A stretch of 47,669 nt of DNA from Thiosulfatihalobacter marinus (GTDB lineage Bacteria; Pseudomonadota; Alphaproteobacteria; Rhodobacterales; Rhodobacteraceae), in assembly GCF_016019955.1 (NCBI RefSeq), contig NZ_JAECRZ010000019.1, positions 1 through 47,669 of the forward strand, written 5' to 3'. The notes under the pieces are model-generated. The model was not told the origin of the DNA, made no database searches, and saw only the letters and a list, made by a program, of their open reading frames with translations. Shown here one piece after another: positions 25,499 to 33,472 of this stretch. Numbering within the stretch: the stretch's first letter is position 1; each line of letters opens with the position of its first letter. A program made the position numbers and the translations under genes.

Positions 25499-26207
25499 CG
25501 GAATGCTCCATTGTGAAATTCACCCGCGCCGCGGACCAGATGACCCGGCTGGTCGAGATCGGCATCCCGTCAAGCGTGGCGTCGATGGCCGTGACGACCA
25601 GCACGGGAACGTCCGGGTGTTGTTTGAGGGTTTTTGCTTCTTCAAGTTTTGCCGCACGCGAATAGATCGACGTGTGCTGCCGCACATAGTCGTCGATACC
25701 GAAGGACCGATATGTCTCTGTCGTGGATCCCAGAACGTCCCGGCGCTCTGCAAAATCGGCGAAACGTTCGGCGCAGTGGTAGCTGGATCCAAAGGCAACC
25801 GGCAGATCATTCGCCAGCGTTATCCGCTGGCTTTTGGTCACCCGCGCGCCGGAATTCAACAGAAGTGCCTTTGCCACGTCATGAGGTGCAGAAACGCGAC
25901 TGGCAGAGACCAAGCGACTGGTCACATCCACGCCCTGCGGGATCAGGTTGCGGCGCAGCCGGGTGCGTTTGCCGATTTGATAGGTCAGCCGTGGCGCATC
26001 GGCGACAAAGGTGCCGCGCCCCTGTTCGATGCTGATCTTTCCGTCGCGCGCGAGCGCTTCAAGCGCGCGTCGCACCGAATGTCGACCAATCTCAAACCGA
26101 TCCGCCAGTTGGGATTCCGTCGGCAACTGATCCCCTGCCGACAAACGCCCAGAGCGGATATCATCTGAAAGGGTATCCCGAATTATGATCCAGTTTTCGC
26201 GCGTCAT
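25491..26207 (-). CDS. GntR/HutC-family regulator of phn cluster 2
   Basis: A 238-aa PhnF-type regulator: winged helix at residues 1-68 (LPTESQLADRFEIGRHSVRR contains the recognition helix) and a C-terminal UTRA effector domain. It is the first gene of gntR2-phnGHIJKLM, unlike phnF1, which is divergent from its operon. A 19-bp palindrome begins 4 bp upstream of the ATG at 26207 and recurs at phnC2, suggesting autoregulation and control of the importer. A longer frame to 26279 would read through the operator and Pho-like box and is rejected. Confidence 0.92.
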   Translation of the reverse strand: MTRENWIIIRDTLSDDIRSGRLSAGDQLPTESQLADRFEIGRHSVRRALEALARDGKISIEQGRGTFVADAPRLTYQIGKRTRLRRNLIPQGVDVTSRLVSASRVSAPHDVAKALLLNSGARVTKSQRITLANDLPVAFGSSYHCAERFADFAERRDVLGSTTETYRSFGIDDYVRQHTSIYSRAAKLEEAKTLKQHPDVPVLVVTAIDATLDGMPISTSRVIWSAARVNFTMEHSDG

Positions 26208-26210
26208 GTC

Positions 26211-26229
26211 CGATTCATCCGAATGAATT
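26211..26229. promoter_or_regulatory. GntR2 operator candidate before gntR2
   Basis: CGATTCATCCGAATGAATT, with the inverted repeat ATTCAT-N4-ATGAAT at 26213-26228, identical over 19 bp to 19837-19855. It lies between a Pho-box-like site and the gntR2 start codon, fitting a repressor operator downstream of an activator site. Confidence 0.8.
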
Positions 26230-26246
26230 TTGTCTAGGTCACGCGG

Positions 26247-26264
26247 GTGACACTGGCATGACAA
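26247..26264 (-). promoter_or_regulatory. Pho-box-like site upstream of gntR2
   Basis: Minus-strand TTGTCATGCCAGTGTCAC matches 13 of 18 consensus positions, with both TGTCAY cores correct and 11 bp apart; the mismatches are mainly in the AAAW spacer. It is 40 bp upstream of the gntR2 start, the expected distance. The rest of the 119-bp gap to the metallophosphoesterase gene shows nothing else. Confidence 0.55.
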
Positions 26265-26326
26265 AAGCAGGAAAAACACCGGCGGCGTGGCGAAAGATCA
26301 AAGGTCTTACCTTGGCCTTGGAGCAC

Positions 26327-27106
26327 TTATAGCTGAAAGCTCTCGGACGTGTCGGTGAAGTCGTGCAGATGAACGGTCACCTGATCGTCTTGCAACAGAA
26401 CAACGCCATAAGCTGGCGGTTCAAAATTGCCGTTTATCCGCTCCGCCCGGGCGTTCAGATCAAGGGCCACCTGATGGTTGAGCCCGCGCATGCATGAATA
26501 GCTGATTCCGCGCCAATTGCCCCAGATCGCCCGATGAACATGGCCAAAAAACAGGTGGCGGATGCGATTTTTATGCGGCGCAACCACGTCGTGGAACGCC
26601 TCTGCATCCAGCATCATGATCGCGTCCATCGCTTTGATCCCGACCTCGAACGGCGGGTGGTGCATGAACAGATAGACGGGGCCGGAGGCCTCCAACTGGT
26701 GGGACAGCCAGTCGCGGCGCGCCTCACAATAAGCTCCCGCATGGCCCTCCGGCGCTTTGGTGTCGAGCAGCAAGAACCGCCCGCGCGGCGTCTCAATCGC
26801 TTGCTGCACAAAGCCATTTTCGTCACGCGGCAGGTCCGGAAATGTCTGCATCAGCGACGGCGTGTCGTCGTGATTGCCCACCATAAGATGGAATGGGATT
26901 TTCAGCTTGGCGATCTCAATTGCAAAACGCGCATAGGCATCTGCGTCGCCCCAATGGGTCATATCGCCCGTGACAATCACAAACTCCGCATCACTGTGTT
27001 CGGCGTTGATCGACGTGACAGCCTCGGTCAGTCGCTCTGCCGGGTCCTGACCATAGAGCAGACCGGAACCGACAACATGCGTGTCCGTGAGGTGGATGAA
27101 CTTCAT
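26327..27106 (-). CDS. GpdQ-like metallophosphoesterase (second of a tandem pair)
   Basis: A 259-aa calcineurin-like phosphoesterase of the GpdQ / class III cyclic-nucleotide phosphodiesterase type. The dimetal ligands are all visible: D8 and H10 (LTDTH), GDMTHWG, GNHDD, MHHPP and GHVH. No signal peptide, so it acts in the cytoplasm. The ATG at 27106 overlaps the stop of the preceding paralog (ATGA). Context (Ugp-like importer upstream, phn2 genes downstream) suggests hydrolysis of an imported phosphodiester such as a glycerophosphodiester; substrate not shown by sequence. Confidence 0.9.
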   Translation of the reverse strand: MKFIHLTDTHVVGSGLLYGQDPAERLTEAVTSINAEHSDAEFVIVTGDMTHWGDADAYARFAIEIAKLKIPFHLMVGNHDDTPSLMQTFPDLPRDENGFVQQAIETPRGRFLLLDTKAPEGHAGAYCEARRDWLSHQLEASGPVYLFMHHPPFEVGIKAMDAIMMLDAEAFHDVVAPHKNRIRHLFFGHVHRAIWGNWRGISYSCMRGLNHQVALDLNARAERINGNFEPPAYGVVLLQDDQVTVHLHDFTDTSESFQL

Positions 27107-27930
27107 TCCGCCGCCACAGGCTTTACCCAGTCGTCCCAGCCGGTGCCCGAGGAGAATACCGGGCCGTCCCATGTGAAAGGAATGTCGTGGATTACGGTCG
27201 TGTCCTCGCGGACCTCGATCACTGCAAAGGAGGGCGCCATGGGCGCACCATGCAGGAGTTCGGTCTCGGTGAAGTCGGGCAGGGACTGGTTCCCTGTGGA
27301 CCGCACAGAGGCAAAGGGGATACCGCAATAAGTGCCGGTACAAATCGTATGGATATGGCCGAAATGCAGATAGTCGATTTTGTTGGCAAAGCGTTTGAGC
27401 AAGTCGGCAAAGGCAGGCCGATCCTCCGAGACCAGCGCAATTTTGTCCTCGGCGGGCTGGCCGAGTGTCATGACGTTGTGATGCATGAACAGTCGCGCGC
27501 GTTTGCAGCTTTCCAGTTGTTTCTCAAGCCAAGCAACCCGGTCCGCACCGAAATGGCCAGCATGCGTGCACGGCGCGGTGGTATCGAGAAAGATGAGCCG
27601 CGTGCCCTCCAGATCTTCGACATAGTTCACATAGCCGTTTTCATCGCGCGGATGATCGGGGAACGCGGCCAGGAAATCCGTGCGGTTATCGTGATTGCCC
27701 ATCAGCAAGCGCACGGGGCAGGGCAGATCCGCAAGCGCGTCTTTGAGCGCGACATAGGCCTGCGGCTCTCCCCAATGGGTGAGGTCGCCGGTGATAATGA
27801 TCCTGTCGGCATCGGCGTGCTTTGCGCGCACCTCATCCAGGGCCTGCGCAAAACGGCGATGGGGATCGAGCCCGCCCATACGCTCGCCCGGAACGGTCAG
27901 GTGAATGTCAGAGATATGGACGAGTTTCAT
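27103..27930 (-). CDS. GpdQ-like metallophosphoesterase (first of a tandem pair)
   Basis: A 275-aa cytoplasmic calcineurin-like phosphoesterase, paralogous to its downstream neighbour. Metal ligands: D8 and H10 (ISDIH), GDLTHWG, GNHDN, MHHN and GHIH. The C-terminal extension of about 25 residues is rich in aromatic residues (FTWDGPVF, WDDW) and absent from the second copy, which may reflect different substrates or oligomer contacts. It follows the binding-protein gene after a strong hairpin; AAAGG lies 8 bp before the ATG. Confidence 0.9.
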   Translation of the reverse strand: MKLVHISDIHLTVPGERMGGLDPHRRFAQALDEVRAKHADADRIIITGDLTHWGEPQAYVALKDALADLPCPVRLLMGNHDNRTDFLAAFPDHPRDENGYVNYVEDLEGTRLIFLDTTAPCTHAGHFGADRVAWLEKQLESCKRARLFMHHNVMTLGQPAEDKIALVSEDRPAFADLLKRFANKIDYLHFGHIHTICTGTYCGIPFASVRSTGNQSLPDFTETELLHGAPMAPSFAVIEVREDTTVIHDIPFTWDGPVFSSGTGWDDWVKPVAAE

Positions 27931-27951
27931 CGAAATGCCTTTCGAAAGAGA

Positions 27952-27979
27952 GCTGGCCGCCCCGCAAAGGGCGACCAGC
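27952..27979 (-). terminator. strong hairpin after the binding-protein gene
   Basis: An 11-bp stem with one mismatch (GCTGGCCGCCC / GGGCGACCAGC) and a 6-base loop, 8 bp after the stop codon of the binding-protein gene. No long U-tract follows, so read-through into the phosphoesterases is likely. It probably stabilises the 3' end of the upstream message. Confidence 0.5.
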
Positions 27980-27987
27980 CGTTGGGT

Positions 27988-29235
27988 TTAGCCGTTCGGC
28001 AGCAGGTCGGCGATTTCTTCGACCAGCTCTTCTTGCAGCTCTTTCATGTCGGTGGCGTCGCCGGTGACGATGCGTTCGATCCCGTCATAGATCACCTGTG
28101 TGATCGCCAAGCCGTTGTCGCCCGGATAGGCCAGCCAGTCGCGCAGCAGCGGCAGCTGATCCACGGCGGTTTGTTTATTCGGGTTCTGCTCGTAGAAATC
28201 CGCAAGAATGATCTCGTTGGCTGCCTTGTTCGGCGGCATGTAACCGGTGGTCTTTGCCACTTCGGCAGCGCCTTCGCCCGAGGTGATGTACTTGAGCCAT
28301 GTCCAGGCGGCCTCACGCACGGCGGGATCTTCGGAGGTCGAGGTCAGCATTGCAGCATTGCCGCCCGCGGGCAGACCCATCGGCGCGCCTTCCAGACCGG
28401 GGAAGGGGCCAGTGACCAGTTCAAAATCGCCTTGGCTGCGCTCAACCGCGCCCAGAGCCGAGGTGGACCAGAACATCATGCCGATCTCGCCGGCAGAGAA
28501 AGACGCCAGCGCGGCTTTCCATTCGAGGTTCTGCATCTCACATTCGGTGAAGATCTCCTGCATCTGCTCCAGCGCCACCAGCGCCTCGGGGCTGTCCATG
28601 GTGACGTTGCCATTCTCGACGATTGCCTTGTCCTGGCTCCAGAGCAAAGCCTGCATGAACCAGTTGCCCGTGATGTTCCAACCCCAGAAGATCGGGTTGT
28701 CGATACCGTTGGCCTTCATCGTCTTGCAGGCCGCGATCACGTCGCCCCATGTCTGCGGCAGCTCTTCGATACCGCCTTCGCGCAGGATGTCCATGTTGTA
28801 GTAGCCAACCGGCAGCGAGACCGAGAAGGGCAGCCCGTAGACTTCGCCGTTGAACGTGGACAGCGACAGCATGGCTTGGTGATAACCGTCCTTTTCGAAA
28901 TCAGCCTCGGCAGAGATGAAGGGCTCCAGCGATTGCGCGATGCCCTTGTCGACCAGCGGAGCCTGACGATTCAGGCCCTGCATGGTAACGTCGGGCAAGT
29001 TGCCGGATACCGCCTCGCGCAGCACTGTGTTGGTGCCGTCCTCATAGGATTCGTAGGTCGCGCGGAACTTCACCTCGATATTCGGGTGCGCCTCTTTGAA
29101 GGCGGGCATCATCGCCTCATAGGTCACGTCAAAGAGGTGGCTATAAGGATAGGCAAACTCGATTGTCACCTTGTCTTCGGCAAAAACAGCGGTGGCGGAG
29201 AGCGCCACAGCCATTGCAGTCAGCGTGTATTTCAT
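27988..29235 (-). CDS. UgpB-like periplasmic binding protein
   Basis: A 415-aa family 1 extracellular solute-binding protein (UgpB/MalE type) with signal peptide MKYTLTAMAVALSATAVFA. The mature protein starts EDKVTIEFAYPYSH and contains the family block WGWNITGNWFMQ. It serves the permeases and ATPase encoded just upstream. The linkage to phosphodiesterases and phn genes suggests a phosphorylated ligand such as a glycerol-phosphate derivative rather than a plain sugar. ATG at 29235 follows GGAG. Hairpins flank the gene on both sides, a typical device for high binding-protein expression. Confidence 0.92.
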   Translation of the reverse strand: MKYTLTAMAVALSATAVFAEDKVTIEFAYPYSHLFDVTYEAMMPAFKEAHPNIEVKFRATYESYEDGTNTVLREAVSGNLPDVTMQGLNRQAPLVDKGIAQSLEPFISAEADFEKDGYHQAMLSLSTFNGEVYGLPFSVSLPVGYYNMDILREGGIEELPQTWGDVIAACKTMKANGIDNPIFWGWNITGNWFMQALLWSQDKAIVENGNVTMDSPEALVALEQMQEIFTECEMQNLEWKAALASFSAGEIGMMFWSTSALGAVERSQGDFELVTGPFPGLEGAPMGLPAGGNAAMLTSTSEDPAVREAAWTWLKYITSGEGAAEVAKTTGYMPPNKAANEIILADFYEQNPNKQTAVDQLPLLRDWLAYPGDNGLAITQVIYDGIERIVTGDATDMKELQEELVEEIADLLPNG

Positions 29236-29293
29236 TACATCTACTCCAGTTGTTGGGGCTGACGGTTTGGCGATTGGCAGACCCCGGTGATAA

Positions 29294-29335
29294 GCCCGAA
29301 AGGGCGGGTGAGTAGGGTGGGAGCGATCCCACCCT
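29294..29335 (-). other. two hairpins between permease and binding-protein genes
   Basis: A perfect 9-bp stem AGGGTGGGA/TCCCACCCT with a GCGA loop (29314-29335) covers the permease stop codon, and a 4-bp GCCC/GGGC stem with a GAAA loop lies at 29294-29305. They sit directly upstream of the binding-protein gene in the transcript and probably mark an mRNA processing or stability point. Confidence 0.5.
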
Positions 29336-30296
29336 ATTTCATTCCAGACAGCGTGATCCCCTCGATAAAGCGGCGTTGTGCGACCAGAAATGCGACGATA
29401 AGCGGTGTGACAATGATGGTGGCGGTGGCCATCATCGGCCCGAAGAATGACCCGTCTGCGTCCCCTTTGAACTCGCGCAGGCCAAGCGGTGGCGTGAACA
29501 GGTCCCGGCTGCCGGTGACAACGATGCGCGGCCAGAAATAGTCGTTCCAATGGGCGACGATGCTGAAGATGGCAAAGGCGAGCAGGGCAGGGATGGCGGT
29601 GGGCAGCATGACGCGCCATACGATGGCGAACTCGGTCATCCCGTCCATGCGCGCGGCATCGATCAGATCATCCGGCACAGTCATGAAGAACTGCCGCATC
29701 AGGAAAATCCCAAAGACCGAGATCGTCCAGGGCACCACCAACGCGGCATAGGTATTGGTCAGCCCAACCTTGGCCAGCATGATGTAAAGCGGCAGAGCAA
29801 TCGCGTGCACCGGGATCAGCAGGCAGAACAGCACCAGCCCAAACACCGCCTCTCGGCCCCAGAATTTCAGCTTGGCCAACGCATAAGCTGCGGGCAGGGC
29901 GACCAGCACCTGAACAATGAAGATCGACGCGGTGACGATCACCCCGTTCAGCAAATAGCGCAGCAGCGGCGCCTCGATGAAAGCTTTGGAATAGTTGAAC
30001 ACCACGGGGCGCATCGAACAGTCGATTTCGGCCTGCGCCATGATCGCGGCGCGGATCTCGCTGTCGGTCTTGCCCGGATACTGAGGGGCAACGGCTGCAA
30101 TCTCGTCCCGGTTCGGATCCCGCAGCTTCACGCAGCGCGGGTCGACCATCATCTCTTGCGCGCCAAAGAACCCGCCCACACCCCGGTCAATCTCGCCCGG
30201 GCTTTTGAAGGAATAGCTGAGCATCATGTAGAACGGCGCCAGTACGATGATCGCGCCGATCACTAGGATCAGGTGTTTCCAGACGTCGCGTGTCAT
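29334..30296 (-). CDS. UgpE/MalG-like ABC permease
   Basis: A 320-aa permease with six predicted TM segments (first about residues 8-26) and the EAA-type loop DAARMDGMTEFAIVWRVMLP. Between TM1 and TM2 there is an unusually long periplasmic segment of about 85 residues containing two cysteines (in DPRCVK and EIDCSM). The ATG at 30296 overlaps the stop of the partner permease (TGATG). Confidence 0.92.
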   Translation of the reverse strand: MTRDVWKHLILVIGAIIVLAPFYMMLSYSFKSPGEIDRGVGGFFGAQEMMVDPRCVKLRDPNRDEIAAVAPQYPGKTDSEIRAAIMAQAEIDCSMRPVVFNYSKAFIEAPLLRYLLNGVIVTASIFIVQVLVALPAAYALAKLKFWGREAVFGLVLFCLLIPVHAIALPLYIMLAKVGLTNTYAALVVPWTISVFGIFLMRQFFMTVPDDLIDAARMDGMTEFAIVWRVMLPTAIPALLAFAIFSIVAHWNDYFWPRIVVTGSRDLFTPPLGLREFKGDADGSFFGPMMATATIIVTPLIVAFLVAQRRFIEGITLSGMK

Positions 30297-31261
30297 CAGT
30301 AATGCACCTTCCGCTCGACCAGCCAACGCTGGATCAGGGTGAGAAACATCACGAAGACCAAAAACAGCATGGTGATGGCCGAGCCGATGCCAATCAGGTT
30401 CTGCTGCACACCTTTCTCGAAGATCGCGAACATCATCACATAGGTGGATTTGTTGGGCCCGCCGCCTTGGGGCCAGAACGCCTCGACCGTGTCAAAGACC
30501 TGAAAGGCGCGGATGCAAGAGATTGTCACCACGAACACAGTTGTCGGCCCAAGCGCGGGCCATGTGACGAGCCGGAACCGTTCCCATGCGCTTTTGGCCC
30601 CGTCCATTTCGGCAGCGTGATAAAGCTCACGATGCACCGCCGTCAGCCCTGCGAGGTAGAGCACCATGTTAAAGCCAAACCCTTGCCAGATGCCGATGAA
30701 ACAGAGCACCCAGATGGCGTAGTCCCGATCCCCGAGCCACAAGGGGAAGCCGTCGGCGCAACCATTGGCTAGGAAGGGGACCACCTCAAGGAAGGTGCCG
30801 CAGGACAGCTCAAGCGTTTGATTGATTACGCCAATCGTCGGATGCAGCATGAATTCCCAAACAATCGCCATCGCGAGCAATGTCGCCATAACCGGCAAAA
30901 AAAAGATCGTCTTGTAGATATCCCCGATCCGCCCCAGCGAATTCACGAGCAGCGCTGCGCCCAGCCCCAATGCAACAGAGACCGGCACGACCACCGCAAC
31001 ATAGGTAAAGGTCGCGATGAACATCTTCTCATAAGTCGAGCGGGAAAACAGGCGGTCGTAATTCTTGAACCCGACCCAGTCAAAGCCGGTATTTCCAAGC
31101 GAGTAGTTGGTGAAAGACAGAATGCCCGCCACGACAACAGGCACCAACAGGATCAGAAACATCAAAGCCAGCGCTGGTGCGGTCAGGCCCCAGGCCGTCC
31201 GGGCCTGCCGGTTCACTTCGCGCGGCGCGCGCGCGGCGGCTGGCGCGTCAATCGCAGCCAT
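30296..31261 (-). CDS. UgpA/MalF-like ABC permease
   Basis: A 321-aa permease with an N-terminal cytoplasmic tail rich in Ala and Arg, TM1 near residues 27-48, and the EAA-type loop HAAEMDGAKSAWERFRLVTWP. A periplasmic loop near residues 150-175 carries two cysteines (ELSCGTF, ANGCADG), matching the cysteine-bearing loop of its partner. It starts 1 bp after the ATPase stop codon, in the same message. Confidence 0.92.
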   Translation of the reverse strand: MAAIDAPAAARAPREVNRQARTAWGLTAPALALMFLILLVPVVVAGILSFTNYSLGNTGFDWVGFKNYDRLFSRSTYEKMFIATFTYVAVVVPVSVALGLGAALLVNSLGRIGDIYKTIFFLPVMATLLAMAIVWEFMLHPTIGVINQTLELSCGTFLEVVPFLANGCADGFPLWLGDRDYAIWVLCFIGIWQGFGFNMVLYLAGLTAVHRELYHAAEMDGAKSAWERFRLVTWPALGPTTVFVVTISCIRAFQVFDTVEAFWPQGGGPNKSTYVMMFAIFEKGVQQNLIGIGSAITMLFLVFVMFLTLIQRWLVERKVHY

Positions 31262-31262
31262 A

Positions 31263-32417
31263 TCAGGCGACCTCCCGCTCACGCATGACGGCGACTTCAA
31301 GGCGTCGCCTGCGCTTACCATCCGCGTCGAAAATCAAACCGTCGTTCAGATCAAAGCCCAAACCGACCTCAGCACCCAAGTGCAGCTTGTGGCGCTCAGT
31401 AGGAGCTGCGCGCAGGGTCACGCGCGCGGTTTGATCCGCCAGGGCGACTTGCGCATAAACCTCGGACCCGAGGTTTTCCATATGCGCGACAGTCCCGGTC
31501 ATCACCGGCTCTGCCTGCATGAGTTTCAGCGCTTCCGGACGTAGGCCCAATTGATAGATGCCAGCCTGTGCCACCTCGGCGGCATGGCCCAATACCCGGC
31601 CAAACAGGGTCATCTCGGCATTTGCAAGCTCAACCGGCAAGATATTGATCTTTGGCGAGCCTATAAACTCCGCCACACGGATATCGCTGGGGTCTTCGTA
31701 GATGACACTGGGCGCATCACATTGCAGGATCTCACCGCCCATCATGACAGCGATCCGGTCTGACATGGTCATTGCTTCGACCTGATCGTGGGTCACATAA
31801 ATGAAAGTCGCGTTCAGACGGCGGTGAAGCTGCGCGATCTCGGCGCGCGTTTGCACGCGGAGCTTGGCGTCCAGATTGGACAGCGGCTCATCCAGCAGAA
31901 ACGCAGCCGGTTCCCGCACCAATGCGCGGCCCAAGGCAACCCGCTGACGTTGCCCACCTGAAAGTTGTCCCGGCTTGCGATCCAACAATGCGCTGATTTC
32001 CAGCATGTCGGCTGCGTCCTGCACCGCAGAAGCGATCTCGGCACGCTGCTCTTTGGCACCCGGCAGAAAAGGGCCGATCAAAGGCAGTCGTTGCGCGGCT
32101 GTCAAGGACCGCATCCGCAAAGGCACAGCGATGTTTTCGGCCACGGTCAAATGCGGATAAAGCGCGTAGGACTGGAACACCATTGACAGGTTGCGAGCCG
32201 CCGCGCGCATCCCGGTGACGCCTTTGCCATCAATCGCGATCTCGCCGCTGGTCGGATCCTCAAGACCCGCAATGATCCGCAGCAATGTCGACTTCCCGCA
32301 CCCTGACGGCCCAACAAGCGACACGAACTCCGCATCCGCGACGTCCAGCGTCACACCTTTCAGCACCTCGGTGTCCCCAAAGCGTTTGGTAACCGATGAG
32401 ATCGATAGGCCAGCCAT
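31263..32417 (-). CDS. UgpC/MalK-type ABC importer ATPase
   Basis: A 384-aa ATPase heading the importer operon: Walker A GPSGCGKST, signature LSGGQRQRV, Walker B LLDEPLSNLD, then an OB-fold (TOBE/MOI) C-terminal domain of about 130 residues. It has a 14-residue insertion in the helical domain (around LPLIGPFLPGAKEQ) compared with MalK. GGGGGA lies 6 bp before the ATG. It diverges from the lysR gene across a 107-bp gap. Confidence 0.92.
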   Translation of the reverse strand: MAGLSISSVTKRFGDTEVLKGVTLDVADAEFVSLVGPSGCGKSTLLRIIAGLEDPTSGEIAIDGKGVTGMRAAARNLSMVFQSYALYPHLTVAENIAVPLRMRSLTAAQRLPLIGPFLPGAKEQRAEIASAVQDAADMLEISALLDRKPGQLSGGQRQRVALGRALVREPAAFLLDEPLSNLDAKLRVQTRAEIAQLHRRLNATFIYVTHDQVEAMTMSDRIAVMMGGEILQCDAPSVIYEDPSDIRVAEFIGSPKINILPVELANAEMTLFGRVLGHAAEVAQAGIYQLGLRPEALKLMQAEPVMTGTVAHMENLGSEVYAQVALADQTARVTLRAAPTERHKLHLGAEVGLGFDLNDGLIFDADGKRRRRLEVAVMREREVA

Positions 32418-32464
32418 GCGATTCCCCCATTCTTTGACACAGGGCTACTGATGCTGAGCCACAA

Positions 32465-32480
32465 TTTTGTGACGTCATAT
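32465..32480. promoter_or_regulatory. palindrome in the lysR-importer gap
   Basis: TGACGTCA (32470-32477) lies inside TTTTGTGACGTCATAT, midway between the divergent lysR and importer genes. LysR-type regulators usually bind T-N11-A sites in such positions. The minus strand also shows a poor Pho-box-like match across the same bases. Function is inferred from position. Confidence 0.4.
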
Positions 32481-32524
32481 TAGTGAAACCGATGGGGTCT
32501 ATGGGTTATATGAAAGGCGGTTCA

Positions 32525-33385
32525 ATGCGTCCCAACCATCACCAGTTCATCGCATTCGCCTATGTTGTCCGCGAAGGCAGCTTTTCCGCTGCTGCGGCGC
32601 GCATGGGCGTGACACAATCCACGATCACGCAACATATTGGAAATCTGGAAAAGACCGTCGGCACGCTTCTCCTGCGTCGCGGCAGGGACGGAGTGGAGCT
32701 CACGCCCACAGGGCAAGAGTTTTATGATCTGGCCGACCGCATGGTGTCGTTGGATGCCGAGGTCTCAGAGCGTCTTGAAGGCTACAACGCCATGAAAAAC
32801 GGGCGCTTGAACGTCATTGGCAACGCGCCGCAACCGGCGCTCAGGATTATCGGGACCTTCAGGCAACGCTTTCCGAACATCCAGGTGAACTTCGGCCTTT
32901 ATGACTGGTCGACCGCGACGAATATGCTCCGCAACAGACTGGCCGATGTAGGTTTGATCACGGATGCACCCGTGTCTGACGCGTGGGAGCGCATTCACAT
33001 AGAGAGCGCCGAATATGTTGTTTACTGTCCAAATGAACACCCTCTGAGCGCGCAGGCATCGGTATCTCTCAAAGACTTACAGGAAGAAACGGTCATTATT
33101 CCGGAAAGAGGATCCTTGACAAGGAAGTTGCTTGAGAACGCCTGTCGGACCCACGCCGTTGCGCTCGAACGAACGGTAACGATGGCGACTTTCCCTCTGA
33201 TGTACGAGGCTGTTTTGCAGGGTATCGGCGTCGCGGTGTTCCTGTGCAACAGTAGTCTGATCAAAAAGTCTGTAACGGAAATTCCGATCCGCGAGATGCC
33301 GCAGAAACATGAGACCCATTTGATCGCCACAAAAGACAGGGTGGGTTTGAAACTGATTTCCGAGTTCATCAACTCAGTGAATTAA
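32525..33385 (+). CDS. LysR-family transcriptional regulator
   Basis: A 286-aa LysR regulator: HTH at about residues 10-60 (GSFSAAAARMGVTQSTITQH) and a periplasmic-binding-like effector domain (about 85-280). The ATG at 32525 follows AAAGGCGG at good spacing; upstream in-frame ATGs at 32483 and 32510 add residues without family similarity. Divergent transcription from the Ugp-like importer suggests it controls that operon in response to the imported compound or a derivative. Confidence 0.9.
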   Translation: MRPNHHQFIAFAYVVREGSFSAAAARMGVTQSTITQHIGNLEKTVGTLLLRRGRDGVELTPTGQEFYDLADRMVSLDAEVSERLEGYNAMKNGRLNVIGNAPQPALRIIGTFRQRFPNIQVNFGLYDWSTATNMLRNRLADVGLITDAPVSDAWERIHIESAEYVVYCPNEHPLSAQASVSLKDLQEETVIIPERGSLTRKLLENACRTHAVALERTVTMATFPLMYEAVLQGIGVAVFLCNSSLIKKSVTEIPIREMPQKHETHLIATKDRVGLKLISEFINSVN

Positions 33386-33400
33386 CATAAACCTGATTAT

Positions 33401-33435
33401 GCGAAAATATACTTAATGTTGCGATAGTATATTTT
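33401..33435. repeat. AT-rich repeats between lysR and a secreted-protein gene
   Basis: Two overlapping patterns: direct repeats GCGAAAATATA (33401-33411) and GCGATAGTATA (33421-33431) exactly 20 bp apart, and the inverted repeat AAAATATAC (33404-33412) / GTATATTTT (33427-33435) with a 14-bp spacer. It lies 37 bp upstream of the next gene. It could be a regulator site spanning two helical turns or an AT-rich terminator for lysR. Confidence 0.45.
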
Positions 33436-33472
33436 TGTTTGTATGCTGACCCTATCACAGAGGGCCCACAGC

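Noticed and set aside
27187..29262. 691-codon open frame on the plus strand
   Set aside because: It is antisense to the metallophosphoesterase and binding-protein genes, has no ribosome site and its translation is His/Arg/Gln-rich with no domain. High-GC codon bias on the minus strand explains it.
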